Shown: positions 52,319 through 60,905, numbered from the stretch's first letter. The stretch: 64,000 bases of DNA from JABDIP01 sp965250245 (GCA_965250245.1 OZ252296.1:1-64000); one strand, 5' to 3'. Made by a program: numbers and translations. Notes: a model not told the origin generated them from the letters alone.

Positions 52319-52824
52319 GGCGAGACCAGCCGCTTGCGGTAGTGATACTCGACGGTATCGGAGAGGTCGTACAGGTCCCGGGTCTCGGGCAGGCGCTCGT
52401 AGCCGAGGCGCTCATAGAGCCGGTGCGCGTCGGCGAAGCGCGTGTCGGTCCACAGTTCAATGAAGGCCGCATCGCGCCGGGCCGCGTCTTCCTCCACCAA
52501 TCCGACGAGCCGGCGGCCCAGTCCACGGCCGCGCATGGCGCTGTCCACATAGAGCTTCAGCAGCTCGACGCCGGCCTTGTCCGGCGCCGGGGCGACGCCG
52601 ATGCAGCCGACGACACTGCCTTCGGCCTCTGCGACCCAGAAGTGGCCGTCCCGTGCGGCGAAAGCGGTGGCGATGGCGCGCAGCTCCGGGATCTCGCCAT
52701 CGACGTCCAGCACGCAGCCTGGATATTCGGCGAAACAGCCGCCGATCAGGGTGATCAGCCCGTCCTCGTCCTCGTCGCGGGCGGGTCGGATGGTCGGTTG
52801 CGGCGCGGTCATGGCCGTCTGCAC
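52315..52824 (-). CDS. GNAT family N-acetyltransferase
   Basis: The 169-residue protein has the GNAT acetyl-CoA motif LKLYVDSAMRGRGLGRRLVGLVEE, preceded by SVVGCIGVAPAP, and ends in YERLGYERLPETRDLYDL. It probably acetylates an amine of a small molecule or protein. It starts 4 bases after the ilvE-like stop and overlaps fkbM by 4 bases. Confidence 0.9.
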   Translation of the reverse strand: MQTAMTAPQPTIRPARDEDEDGLITLIGGCFAEYPGCVLDVDGEIPELRAIATAFAARDGHFWVAEAEGSVVGCIGVAPAPDKAGVELLKLYVDSAMRGRGLGRRLVGLVEEDAARRDAAFIELWTDTRFADAHRLYERLGYERLPETRDLYDLSDTVEYHYRKRLVSP

Positions 52825-52828
52825 GCCG

Positions 52829-53665
52829 TCAGCGCGAATGGGCGTAGTCCCAATAGAGCTCGCGGGCCCGGGAATAGACCGGGCCCGGTTGCAGATCGCG
52901 GTTCTCGACCCGGGTGAAGGGCAGGACCTTGCCGTGGTTGCCGGAGGAGAACACCTCGTCCGCCGCCATCAGCGCCGGCACGGTCACCCGCTCCTCACGG
53001 ACGTCGTAGCCGTCCTCGCGCAGCAGCCCGATGATCCGCTTGCGGGTGATGCCGTCCAGGAAGCAGCCATTGGGCGCCGGGGTGAAGACGACACCGTCGC
53101 GGGCGTAGAACAGGTTGGCGGTGGCGAATTCGGCCACGTTGCCCATCTGGTCCAGCACGATTGCGTTCTGGTAGCCGCGGTCGATGGCCTCGCGCAGAGC
53201 CAGCCCCGACTGCGGATAGAGGCAGGCGGCCTTGGCCTCGGTGGGCGCGGTCTCCGGCGTCGGCCGGCGGCGCGAGGACACGATGGCGGAAGACCCGGCC
53301 GGATCCGGCAGTGCGGCTTCGTAGACCGAGATGGCGAAGCGGGTGGTGTCCGGGTCCGGCGCGACGAAGCCGCTTTCGGCCCAGTACATGGGCCGGATGT
53401 AGAGCGCGGTGCCTTCCGGGAAGCGGGCGATGCCGTCGCGCGCCAGCCCCTCGATGGCCTCGGCGTCGTGGGACGGGTTCAGCCCCATGACATGGGCTGA
53501 ATTGACCACCCTCTGGCAGTGCAGGTCGAGGTCCGGCGCCACGCCCTCGAAGGCGCGGGCGCCGTCGAAGACGCAGGAGCCGAGCCAGGTGGCATGGGTC
53601 ATCGGCCCGAAGATGCCGGGATTGCCCTCAAGCCATTCGCCATTGAAGAAGGTCTGCGGCGCCAT
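52829..53665 (-). CDS. ilvE: Branched-chain amino acid aminotransferase (class IV PLP)
   Basis: The 278-residue enzyme has class IV aminotransferase features: the PLP lysine is Lys145 in TEAKAACLYPQSGLA, and NVAEFATANLFYARDG and ITRKRI follow. The length and sequence match the alphaproteobacterial IlvE-like group. It converts branched-chain amino acids and 2-oxo acids; D-amino-acid or other class IV activity remains possible. It is the first of four tightly packed minus-strand genes. Confidence 0.88.
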   Translation of the reverse strand: MAPQTFFNGEWLEGNPGIFGPMTHATWLGSCVFDGARAFEGVAPDLDLHCQRVVNSAHVMGLNPSHDAEAIEGLARDGIARFPEGTALYIRPMYWAESGFVAPDPDTTRFAISVYEAALPDPAGSSAIVSSRRRPTPETAPTEAKAACLYPQSGLALREAIDRGYQNAIVLDQMGNVAEFATANLFYARDGVVFTPAPNGCFLDGITRKRIIGLLREDGYDVREERVTVPALMAADEVFSSGNHGKVLPFTRVENRDLQPGPVYSRARELYWDYAHSR

Positions 53666-53750
53666 GCCTCGCTCCGTGCGCTGATGTCCGCCGCACCATA
53701 GCCCGAGCGTCGCGGCGCTGCCAACGACGCCTCGGCGATCGGTTGCCGGT

Positions 53751-54377
53751 CTACTGGCTGGCCCAGATGATGCGGGCCATCCAGGCCAGTTCGCTCTTCT
53801 TCAGGGTGCGGGTCGGATGCGCCGGGTTGAAAGAGCGCAGCTCGAATCGGTTGGCGCTCTGCCGCGCCAGCTCCTTGGCCATGACCTCGCCGCCGGTGGT
53901 GCGGACCACGACCCGGTCGCCGCGGCGGATGCTGGCGGCCGGCGAGACGATGATCCGGTCGCCATCGCGATAGACCGGCTCCATGCTGTCGCCAGCGATC
54001 TCCAGCGCGTAGGCGTGCGGGTCGCCGACCTCCGGGAACAGCACCTCGTCCCAGCCGGTGCCGGCTGGATAGCCGGCATCGTCGAAGAAACCTTCCGCAC
54101 CCGCCTGGGCGTAGCCGAGGATCGGGATGCGCGGCGCCGCCTCGCCGGGCTCCGCCAGCAGGCTGACGAACTCCGCCATGTTGCTGCCGGTGGCGCTGAG
54201 GATCTTGGCGAGGCTCTCGGTGGACGGCCAGCGCAGCTTGCCCTGCGGCGTCACCCGCTTGCTGGGATTGAAGGTGGTGGGGTCGAGCCCGGCCCGGCGG
54301 GCCAGTCCGGACGCGGAAAGCCCGTACCGCTTGGCCAGCAGATCGATCGCGTGCCACACGTCACTATGCCTCAACAT
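53751..54377 (-). CDS. S24 family transcriptional repressor (LexA-like / C2-like)
   Basis: The 208-residue protein has an N-terminal helix-turn-helix (about 17-40: GLSASGLARRAGLDPTTF) and a C-terminal S24 peptidase domain with Ser131 (GDSMEP) and Lys168 (GEVMAKEL). AQAG at 91-94 resembles the LexA-type cleavage site. ATG 54377 has no ribosome site and begins with MLRHSD; an open frame runs upstream without any homologous N-terminus. Two copies of a 13-base site lie at 54377-54426. It is probably an autorepressed phage-type regulator. Confidence 0.85.
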   Translation of the reverse strand: MLRHSDVWHAIDLLAKRYGLSASGLARRAGLDPTTFNPSKRVTPQGKLRWPSTESLAKILSATGSNMAEFVSLLAEPGEAAPRIPILGYAQAGAEGFFDDAGYPAGTGWDEVLFPEVGDPHAYALEIAGDSMEPVYRDGDRIIVSPAASIRRGDRVVVRTTGGEVMAKELARQSANRFELRSFNPAHPTRTLKKSELAWMARIIWASQ

Positions 54378-54426
54378 AGGAACATGTTCACATAATCGGG
54401 ATGGATTCGTCGCTAGGAACGTATTC
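54377..54426. promoter_or_regulatory. Paired 13-base operator-like repeats of the S24 repressor gene
   Basis: TAGGAACATGTTC (54377-54389) and TAGGAACGTATTC (54414-54426) share TAGGAAC-RTRTTC and each holds a palindrome or near-palindrome (GAACATGTTC, GAACGTATTC). They are 37 bases apart, start to start. One abuts the start codon and the other lies upstream, as expected for autorepression. Confidence 0.6.
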
Positions 54427-54480
54427 GCAGGGGCAACGGGAGGTGCGACGGCAGGCCGATCGCCCGCCGCCGTGCCAAGG

Positions 54481-54702
54481 TCAATCGTCGTGCAGCACCA
54501 TCGCGCGATAGATCTTCCAGGCGACCTCGACCGACACGCCGGCCGCACGCGCGCCGGCCGCCAGCATGGCTGCGGTGGGCTTGACCGGAACCGTCACCGA
54601 CCCTGCCTCGCTCTGGGCCGACCGGCCTTCCAGAGAGAGGGCCATGGTCTGGTCGGGTCCGGGGCGAGTGGGGGCTGAGGTATCCATCTTCTCGTCGCTC
54701 AC
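54481..54702 (-). CDS. Small protein of unknown function behind a sigma-54-type promoter
   Basis: The 73-residue protein starts at GTG 54702, with AGGAG 9 bases upstream. It has no signal peptide or membrane segment. The last 35 residues read KPTAAMLAAGARAAGVSVEVAWKIYRAMV, partly Ala-rich and helical; a similar motif occurs in short phage-like proteins, but I cannot name it. A sigma-54 promoter match lies 33 bases upstream at 54735-54750. It ends 103 bases from the S24 gene, on the same strand. Confidence 0.7.
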   Translation of the reverse strand: MSDEKMDTSAPTRPGPDQTMALSLEGRSAQSEAGSVTVPVKPTAAMLAAGARAAGVSVEVAWKIYRAMVLHDD

Positions 54703-54734
54703 AATCCGTAACTCCTGATCCAAGCGTTACAGAC

Positions 54735-54750
54735 GCAAGAGCGGTGCCAA
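54735..54750 (-). promoter_or_regulatory. Sigma-54 (RpoN) type promoter
   Basis: Read on the minus strand the sequence is TTGGCAC-CGCTC-TTGC, a near-consensus -24/-12 element with GG and GC exactly 10 bases apart (consensus TGGCACG-N4-TTGC). The transcription start would be about 54723, 20 bases before the GTG. It points at the small gene 54481-54702. Confidence 0.75.
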
Positions 54751-55126
54751 ATCCAGGTATCGAGACGAAATCGAGTCGATTTACTCAAAAAATCCCGAAA
54801 TATTTTTAGAAAATCGGGAGTTATATAATTGATCGGCTCGAGTAACATTTGATTAGGGTTAATGAAAGTTAACCGATATTGGGCAATTTAGTTGGCAATT
54901 TGCGATTCAATATTGCGACGGATTTGCAAAATGCGAATCGGCATTGGGAACGATGTTCCCGCGCCGGAACGCGATTCCACTATGGCAGCGACATGACGGT
55001 CTGCCTGTACCCACCGTCACAACCCGGTGCTATGAAAGACCCTGCTCCGCGCCGCCGGGATGCCGGGAAAGAACCGGATAGGGGGCGGGTGCGGATCGGT
55101 CCGAGCCGCGTGAGGCACCGCCACCC
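54751..55126. other. AT-rich intergenic gap with small hairpins
   Basis: About 370 bases between the small gene and pyrD hold no gene that I can support. The first two-thirds are far AT-richer than the rest of the window. Inverted repeats TCCCGA/TCGGGA (54793-54819) and GGTTAA/TTAACC (54857-54874) are present, and a TATAAT at 54824-54829 could be part of a promoter. The last 120 bases regain high GC. Confidence 0.5.
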
Positions 55127-56182
55127 TTGTTGCCAGATTTGTTCCCGATCCTGCGGCCGTTGTTGCACGCTCTGCCGCCGGAGGCCGCGCACCGGCTGAC
55201 CTTGTGGGGCCTGCGGGCCGGCCTGGCGCCGCGTGCCGCGGGGGATGACGATCCGATCCTGCGGACCCGCGTCTGGGAACGGCAATTCGCCAATCCGATC
55301 GGTCTCGCGGCCGGCTTCGACAAGGACGCGGTCGCCATTGCCCCGCTGCTTGGACTCGGCCTGGGATTCGTCGAGGTGGGCGGCGTCACGCCGCGCCCGC
55401 AGCCGGGCAATCCGCGGCCACGCGTGTTCCGGCTGCCGGAGCAGGGGGCTCTGATCAACCGCCTTGGGCTGAACAGCCCGGGCATGGAGGCGGTCGCGGC
55501 CAATCTCGACGGGCACCGCCGGACAGGCCCCGTCGGCGTCAATCTCGGCCGCAACAAGGACAGCGCCGATGCCGAGGCGGATTACCGGGTCCTCGTCTCG
55601 CGCTTTGCCGGGTTGGCCGATTTCCTGGTCGTCAACGTGTCATCGCCGAACACGCCAGGACTGCGGGCGCTGCAGGACCGCGACGCGCTCGCCGCCCTGC
55701 TGGCGGCGATCCTGGCGGCGCGGGCAGAGACCGGGCAGCAAACGCCGGTGCTGGTGAAAATCGCGCCGGACCTGATCGAGGAGGAACGGGCCGACATCGC
55801 CGCCGTCGCGCTCGACAGCGGCATCGACGGGCTGGTGGTCTCGAACACGACCATCGCCCGGCCGGAGAGCCTGCCGCCGGCGCTGGCGGCAGAGGCCGGT
55901 GGGTTGAGCGGGCGGCCGCTCATGGGACCGTCAACGGCGTTGCTGGGCGAGATGGCGCGGCGGACCGAAGGCCGATTGCCGATCATCGGTGTCGGCGGGG
56001 TTGCCAGCGGCGCGGACGCCTATGCCAAGATCCGCGCCGGGGCGTCGCTGGTCCAGCTCTACACCGCGCTGGTCTATGGCGGGCCGGGGCTGGTGGCCGC
56101 GATCAAGCGCGACCTGGCGGAGCGGCTGCGCGCGGACGGCTTCGCGTCCGTCGCCGAGGCGGTCGGGGCCGACAACCGCTGA
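55127..56182 (+). CDS. pyrD: Dihydroorotate dehydrogenase (quinone), class 2
   Basis: The 351-residue FMN enzyme of pyrimidine synthesis carries the class 2 sequence: LFPILRPLLHALPPEAAHRLT N-terminal membrane helix, GLAAGFDKDAVAI, NRLGLNSPG, GVNLGRNKDS, NVSSPNTPGLR with the Ser base, and GVGGVASGADAYAKIRAGASLVQLYTALVYGGP. The start is TTG 55127; no better start fits the conserved N-terminus. It is a lone plus-strand gene. Confidence 0.95.
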   Translation: MLPDLFPILRPLLHALPPEAAHRLTLWGLRAGLAPRAAGDDDPILRTRVWERQFANPIGLAAGFDKDAVAIAPLLGLGLGFVEVGGVTPRPQPGNPRPRVFRLPEQGALINRLGLNSPGMEAVAANLDGHRRTGPVGVNLGRNKDSADAEADYRVLVSRFAGLADFLVVNVSSPNTPGLRALQDRDALAALLAAILAARAETGQQTPVLVKIAPDLIEEERADIAAVALDSGIDGLVVSNTTIARPESLPPALAAEAGGLSGRPLMGPSTALLGEMARRTEGRLPIIGVGGVASGADAYAKIRAGASLVQLYTALVYGGPGLVAAIKRDLAERLRADGFASVAEAVGADNR

Positions 56183-56268
56183 ACCATGGCAAGAGAAAAT
56201 TAACCGAAAAACAAGGAAAGCGGGCAACGATCCAGGCTCCCTGATCCTGGACCTTTCCCGCCACGCCG

Positions 56269-57450
56269 ATGTCGCTGCCGCGCCACTTGATCCTGGCCCT
56301 GACCTACGGGGTGATCGCGGTCGCCGTGGCCCTGACCCTGCCTTACAGCGTGCCGGCGGTCGGCAAATGGCCGGCGATCGGCATCGGTGCGCTGATCCTG
56401 GTCTTCGGAGCCGTGCTGCACGAGGCCTATTCGCGCCAGGTGCTGGAGCGCGACCTGAAGCTGGAGCTGGGGCGGCTGAACGATGACCGGGACGCCGTCC
56501 TGGCGGAGCTGTCCCAGGCGCGGGCCGAAATCCAGGCGATCCAGCACCATCTGAGCACCGGCGCGGCCACCGCAAGCGCCCTGGACAAGGTGCAGGACGA
56601 TGTCCGGATGCTGCAGACGCTGGTGGCGCGCCTGGGCGGGCGGCGCAGCACAAGAACCATGCCGCCGGTCTCCGAGCGCGCCATCGTGGCGGAGGCGGTC
56701 GACGACACCCTGTCCGACGACGACCTCGCCGCGCTGCTGGAAGACGCCATCGGCCGCGACCGCATCGACATGGCGCTGCAGCCCATCGTCAGCCTGCCGC
56801 AGCGCAAGACCCGGTTCTACGAGGGGCTTTGCCGCATCCGCACCGATGAGGGCGCCCATATTCCGGCCGGCCGCTTCATCGAGCTGGCCGAGCGGCTCGG
56901 CCTGGTCACCGCCATCGACAACGTGCTGCTGTTCCGCTGCGTGCAGCTGGTCCGCGACGCGGTGCGGCGTCACCGGCTGGTCGGCTTCTTCGCCAATGTC
57001 TCGGTGGACACCCTGCGCGACAGGGAGTTCATGGACCAGTTCGTGGATTTCGTCGTCGGGGCGCCGGAGCTGGCCTCGCGGCTGGTGTTCGAGATCGGCG
57101 CGGAGGATTTCCGCGAGGCCGGGGAGACCCTGTGGCCGCCGCTGGACCGGCTGGCGGCGCTGGGGTTCCGCTTCTCGGTCGACAAGGTCAGCGATCTGGC
57201 CGGGCTGGATGTCGAGACGCTGGAACAGCGCTTCGTGCGCTTCGTGAAGGTGGACGCGGCGACGGTGATCGGCCTGACCCGCGACGGCGAGGCCGCGGAC
57301 GCGTTGCGGGCCATCAAGCGGCGGCTGGACGAGAGCGCCATCGACCTGATCGTCGACCGCATCGAGACCGAGGCGCAGCTGGTCGAGCTGCTCGACCTTC
57401 CGGTCGATTTCGGCCAGGGCCTGCTGTTCGGCGAGCCGCGCACGAGTTAG
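56269..57450 (+). CDS. TipF-like membrane protein with a degenerate EAL domain
   Basis: The 393-residue protein has two helices (about 6-24 and 34-51), a charged coiled-coil-like region (55-115) and an EAL domain (about 150-390). The signature reads EGL (Glu185) instead of EAL. The Asn243 and Glu275 positions are kept, but the DDFG pair reads Asp305-Lys306 and the EGVE motif reads DRIE. Several metal and catalytic residues are therefore changed. The plan matches Caulobacter TipF, a c-di-GMP receptor for flagellar assembly. Binding without hydrolysis is plausible, unproven. Confidence 0.85.
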   Translation: MSLPRHLILALTYGVIAVAVALTLPYSVPAVGKWPAIGIGALILVFGAVLHEAYSRQVLERDLKLELGRLNDDRDAVLAELSQARAEIQAIQHHLSTGAATASALDKVQDDVRMLQTLVARLGGRRSTRTMPPVSERAIVAEAVDDTLSDDDLAALLEDAIGRDRIDMALQPIVSLPQRKTRFYEGLCRIRTDEGAHIPAGRFIELAERLGLVTAIDNVLLFRCVQLVRDAVRRHRLVGFFANVSVDTLRDREFMDQFVDFVVGAPELASRLVFEIGAEDFREAGETLWPPLDRLAALGFRFSVDKVSDLAGLDVETLEQRFVRFVKVDAATVIGLTRDGEAADALRAIKRRLDESAIDLIVDRIETEAQLVELLDLPVDFGQGLLFGEPRTS

Positions 57451-57476
57451 AGGCTCTGTACAACCAAACTTGGTTG

Positions 57477-57640
57477 AACCACAGAGACACAGAGAACCAA
57501 AGCGACCAAACACACCGATCGTCATTCCCGCGAAGGCGGGAATCTCGACGGGCAAGTGCCGGCGGCTCGAGATTCCCGCCTTCGCGGGAATGACGAATTG
57601 GGTGGTTGCTGGTTCTCCGTGTCTCTGTGCCTCTGTGGTG
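57477..57640. repeat. Nested intergenic inverted repeat, family B, second full copy
   Basis: Inner arms 57520-57547 and 57568-57595 are 28 bases and perfectly complementary, with the GCGAAGGC core. Outer arms at about 57477-57505 and 57610-57640 carry CACAGAG-type units and pair imperfectly. The layout is the same as at 40459-40648. It fills the gap between the EAL and HAD genes. Confidence 0.9.
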
Positions 57641-57726
57641 ATCCCCTTTTGGTTCCCGCCGCGCGCACGAACCTGAACCGTCTTGGTTCCCGTCGTCACC
57701 GATGCTAAAGACGCGGCTCCTTGACC

Positions 57727-58626
57727 ATGGATCCCGGCATGTCCCCCGAAATCCCGATCCTGCCCGGTGTCGGCGCCGTGGCCGCGCGCTATGACGGTTT
57801 CATCCTCGACCTGTGGGGCGTGGTGCATAACGGCCAGCGGCCGCTGCCCGGCGTCATCGACTGCCTGCGGCGCCTGCGCGCCGAGGGCAAGAGTGTCTGC
57901 CTGCTGTCCAACGCGCCGCGCCGGATCGAAGGGCTGATCGGCCGGCTGGAGGAGATCGGCGTCCCGCGCGATCACTACGATCACCTGATGAGCTCGGGCG
58001 AGGCCACCCATGAGGCGCTGGCCGCGCCGCCCGACGATTTCCACCGGGCGCTGGGCCGGCACTGCCTGCACATAGGGCCGCCGCGCGACACCAACATCTA
58101 TGACGGGCTCGACTTCGAGATCGTCGGCCGGGCCGACGAGGCGGATTTCGTCCTCAACACCGGCATCATCGACTATGCCGATACCGTGGAGGACTATGGC
58201 GGCCCCCTGGCCGAGGCGGCGGCGCTGGACCTGCCGATGATCTGCGCCAATCCGGACCTGGTGGTCGTGGTCGGCGACACGCCGGCGATCTGCGCCGGCG
58301 CTCTGGCCAAGCATTACGAGGAGTTGGGCGGTCGGGTCGCCTATCATGGCAAGCCGTACCCATCGGTGTACCAGCGCTGCTTCCAGCTGATGCCGGATGT
58401 CGACCGGGCACGGTTCCTGGCGGTCGGAGACAGCTTCCGGACCGACATCGCCGGCGCCAACGCGGTCGGCATCGACTGCCTGCTGGTCGCCGGCGGAATC
58501 CACGCCAAGGAGCTGTCCGGCCCGGACGGCGGCATCGATCCGGCGAAGCTCGCCGCCGCCGTCGCGGAGAGCGGCCACCGGCCGACCTATGGCGGGACAG
58601 GACTGATCTGGGGGCCCGATGCCTGA
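57727..58626 (+). CDS. HAD-superfamily hydrolase, TIGR01459 type
   Basis: The 299-residue protein has the HAD nucleophile motif DLWGVVHNG near residue 28, a Ser/Thr motif in CLLSNAPRR, and the C-terminal GDSFRTDIAGANAVGIDCLLV with the acidic pair. The sequence fits the IIA-type subgroup with a C2 cap, as in TIGR01459 of Alphaproteobacteria. I start at ATG 57727; a second ATG 12 bases later is possible. The substrate is unknown. It overlaps a small membrane gene by 8 bases. Confidence 0.9.
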   Translation: MDPGMSPEIPILPGVGAVAARYDGFILDLWGVVHNGQRPLPGVIDCLRRLRAEGKSVCLLSNAPRRIEGLIGRLEEIGVPRDHYDHLMSSGEATHEALAAPPDDFHRALGRHCLHIGPPRDTNIYDGLDFEIVGRADEADFVLNTGIIDYADTVEDYGGPLAEAAALDLPMICANPDLVVVVGDTPAICAGALAKHYEELGGRVAYHGKPYPSVYQRCFQLMPDVDRARFLAVGDSFRTDIAGANAVGIDCLLVAGGIHAKELSGPDGGIDPAKLAAAVAESGHRPTYGGTGLIWGPDA

Positions 58627-58894
58627 GCTGCAGGCCAGCCATTGGCCGTTCTACACGGTCCTGCTGGTCGGCTACCTGGTCTTCGTCTACGTGCTGGGCC
58701 GCGAGGTCTGGTTCGGGCTGCGCCATGGCCGCACCGCGGTCTATTGGCGCGGCACCGTCCTGAAGGTGCGCAAGGTGGTCTATGAGCGGGCCGAGACGCC
58801 GTGGAAGTTCGGCTTCGCGCTGGCGGCCAATTTGGCGCTGCTCGTCGCCACCCTGGCCCTGCCGGTGCTCCTGCTGCGCGGCACCGCCGGATAG
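58619..58894 (+). CDS. Small two-helix membrane protein
   Basis: The 91-residue protein has two hydrophobic segments (about 10-28 and 67-86) with a positively charged loop between them. It overlaps the HAD gene by 8 bases and is probably cotranslated. No family is recognised. It converges with kynU. Confidence 0.72.
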   Translation: MPELQASHWPFYTVLLVGYLVFVYVLGREVWFGLRHGRTAVYWRGTVLKVRKVVYERAETPWKFGFALAANLALLVATLALPVLLLRGTAG

Positions 58895-58900
58895 CGCGGC

Positions 58901-60184
58901 TCAGGTCACCGCAGCCCGGGCCCGGTAATCCGGCCTGTCCCAGGCGGCCGTCTCCATGATCTCGCGCAGGATCGCGACCGCTTCCCAGATCTCGGCATAG
59001 GTGTTGTAGAGCGGCGCGAATCCGAAGCGGATCAGGTCCGGGGCGCGGAAATCGCCGATCACGCCGCGATCGATCAGGGCGCGCATGATCGCGTAGCCTT
59101 CCGGATGCGCGAAGGAGACTTGGCTGCCGCGCAGCGCCGCGTCCCGGGGGGCGGCCAGGGTAAACCCGTGATCGCCGCATTCCTGTTCGACCAGCGCGAT
59201 GAACAGGTCGCCGAGCGCGGCGGATTTCCCGTGGCGTGCATCCGCGTCGGCCTCCAGCAGCATGTCCACACCGCAGTCCAGCGCGGCGATCGCCAGCACC
59301 GGCGGGGTGCTGCAGATCATCCGGCGGAGGTCCGGGGCTGGCCGGTAGTCCAGGTCGAAGGCGAAAGGCTCTGCATGGCCGAGCCAGCCGGACAGGACCG
59401 GCATGGCGATGTCCTGCCAGCGGCGGGCGACATAGAGGAAGGCCGGCGCGCCGGGGCCTCCATTCAGGTATTTGTAGCCGCAGCCGAGCGCGAAATCGGC
59501 GCCCTGTCCGTTCGACCGGCTGCCGTCCAGCGCCAGCGGACGGTTCAGGTCCACCGGAATCGCACCGGCGCTGTGCGCCAAATCCCAGATCACCAGCGCG
59601 CCCTTCTCATGGGCCAGTTCGGTGATCCGCGCCATGTCGTGCCGGCGGCCGGTGCGGTAATCCACCTCGGTCAGCATGACCACGCCGGTCCGGCTGTCGA
59701 TCGCGTCGGCGATCTCGTCATGGTCGACCAGACTCAGGCGGCAGCGATGGCCGATCAGGGCGGACAGGCCCTGGACCATGTAGAGATCGGTCGGGAAGTT
59801 CTGCCGGTCGGAGAGCACGGTCGGGCGGCCGGGCGTCATTTCCACCGCCGCCGCCAGCAGCTTGAACAGGTTGATCGCGGTGGTATCGGCGACCAGAACC
59901 TCGTCGGCCTCGGCTCCGATCAGCCGGGCGATCTTGGCGCCGACCTTGTGCGGCGCGCCGATCCAATCGCGCGACAGCCAGCCGCGGATCAGCTCGCCGC
60001 CCCATTCCTCCGTCAGGACCTGTTGCATCCGCTCCGGCGTCGCCTTGGGCAGCGCGCCCAGCGAGTTGCCGTCGAGATAGATCACGCCTTCCGGCAACTC
60101 GAAGCGGTCGCGGAAGGCGCGCAGCGGGTCGGCGGAGTCCCGGGCTTCCAGCGCGGCCCGGGTCAGCGGTGCGGGTAAGTCCAT
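58901..60184 (-). CDS. kynU: Kynureninase
   Basis: The 427-residue PLP enzyme cleaves kynurenine to anthranilate and alanine. GVIYLDGNSLGALP begins the fold; VADTTAINLFKLL and LSDRQNFPTDLYMVQGL follow, and the PLP Lys is Lys238 in GCGYKYLNGGPGAPAFLYV. No kynA or kynB is nearby. It lies between the small membrane gene and the CDF transporter on the opposite strand. Confidence 0.94.
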   Translation of the reverse strand: MDLPAPLTRAALEARDSADPLRAFRDRFELPEGVIYLDGNSLGALPKATPERMQQVLTEEWGGELIRGWLSRDWIGAPHKVGAKIARLIGAEADEVLVADTTAINLFKLLAAAVEMTPGRPTVLSDRQNFPTDLYMVQGLSALIGHRCRLSLVDHDEIADAIDSRTGVVMLTEVDYRTGRRHDMARITELAHEKGALVIWDLAHSAGAIPVDLNRPLALDGSRSNGQGADFALGCGYKYLNGGPGAPAFLYVARRWQDIAMPVLSGWLGHAEPFAFDLDYRPAPDLRRMICSTPPVLAIAALDCGVDMLLEADADARHGKSAALGDLFIALVEQECGDHGFTLAAPRDAALRGSQVSFAHPEGYAIMRALIDRGVIGDFRAPDLIRFGFAPLYNTYAEIWEAVAILREIMETAAWDRPDYRARAAVT

Positions 60185-60230
60185 GCCCCCTTATACCAGG
60201 GCGGGCCGGAATTGGATGGTATCGGCGGGG

Positions 60231-60860
60231 CTACTCCGCCGGCTGGGGGCGCGGCTGGGCAAGCTCGCCCATGGCCTGGCGGATGATCTGCAGGGCCGAC
60301 CATAGGAACAGGGCCGACATGATGCCGGCGACGATCACGTCCGGCCAGCCGGTGCCGGTGGCCCACACGCCGCTGGCCGCCAGCACGACGGCGGTGTTGC
60401 CGATCACGTCGTTGCGGGTGCACAGCCAGACCGAGCGCACATTGGCGTCACCGTTGCGGAAGCGCAGCAGCAGCAGGAAGCAGGCCAGGTTCGCCGCGAA
60501 GGCCAGTGCGCCGATGCCGCCCATCAGCCCGGCCGCCGGCAGGCCGAGGAAGAAGACCTCCCAGATCGTGGCGCCGGCCACCCACAGCCCCATGGCGCCG
60601 AGGCTCAGGCCTTTCACCATGGCGGCCATCGCGCGCCGGTGCAGCGGCATGCCGATCACCGCCAGGCTGATGGCGTAGGTCAGGGTGTCGCCGAGGAAAT
60701 CGAGCGAATCGGCTTTCAGCGCCATCGATCCGGCGGCGAAGCCGGCGGTGAGCTCGACCACGAACATGGTCGCGTTGATGGTGATCACCGCCCACAGCAC
60801 GCGGCGATAGGCCTCGGAGACCCCGTTGAACCGCACCTCGTTGCCGCAGCACCCGGCCAT
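60231..60860 (-). CDS. CDF family cation efflux protein
   Basis: The 209-residue membrane protein has six helices and the CDF core motif ALKADSLDFLGDTLTYAISL with its metal-binding Asp/Ser residues, and CTRNDVIGNTAVVL in TM5. There is no C-terminal cytosolic domain, so it is a short member. It starts at ATG 60860, with AAGGAG 7 bases upstream, and begins MAGCCGNE, which places two cysteines near the N-terminus. It is divergent from merR, with a MerR-type promoter between. Zn, Cd or Pb efflux is likely. Confidence 0.85.
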   Translation of the reverse strand: MAGCCGNEVRFNGVSEAYRRVLWAVITINATMFVVELTAGFAAGSMALKADSLDFLGDTLTYAISLAVIGMPLHRRAMAAMVKGLSLGAMGLWVAGATIWEVFFLGLPAAGLMGGIGALAFAANLACFLLLLRFRNGDANVRSVWLCTRNDVIGNTAVVLAASGVWATGTGWPDVIVAGIMSALFLWSALQIIRQAMGELAQPRPQPAE

Positions 60861-60905
60861 GGACACACTCCTTGTCGCGGCGCTTCGCTGCCCTCACATG
60901 GTATA

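Noticed and set aside
54879..55199. Plus-strand open frame crossing the pyrD start
   Set aside because: It is in another frame, with Cys- and Arg-rich translation and no family similarity.
56200..58578. Minus-strand 792-residue open frame opposite the EAL and HAD genes
   Set aside because: It runs through the family B repeat and two real genes on the other strand; no domain.
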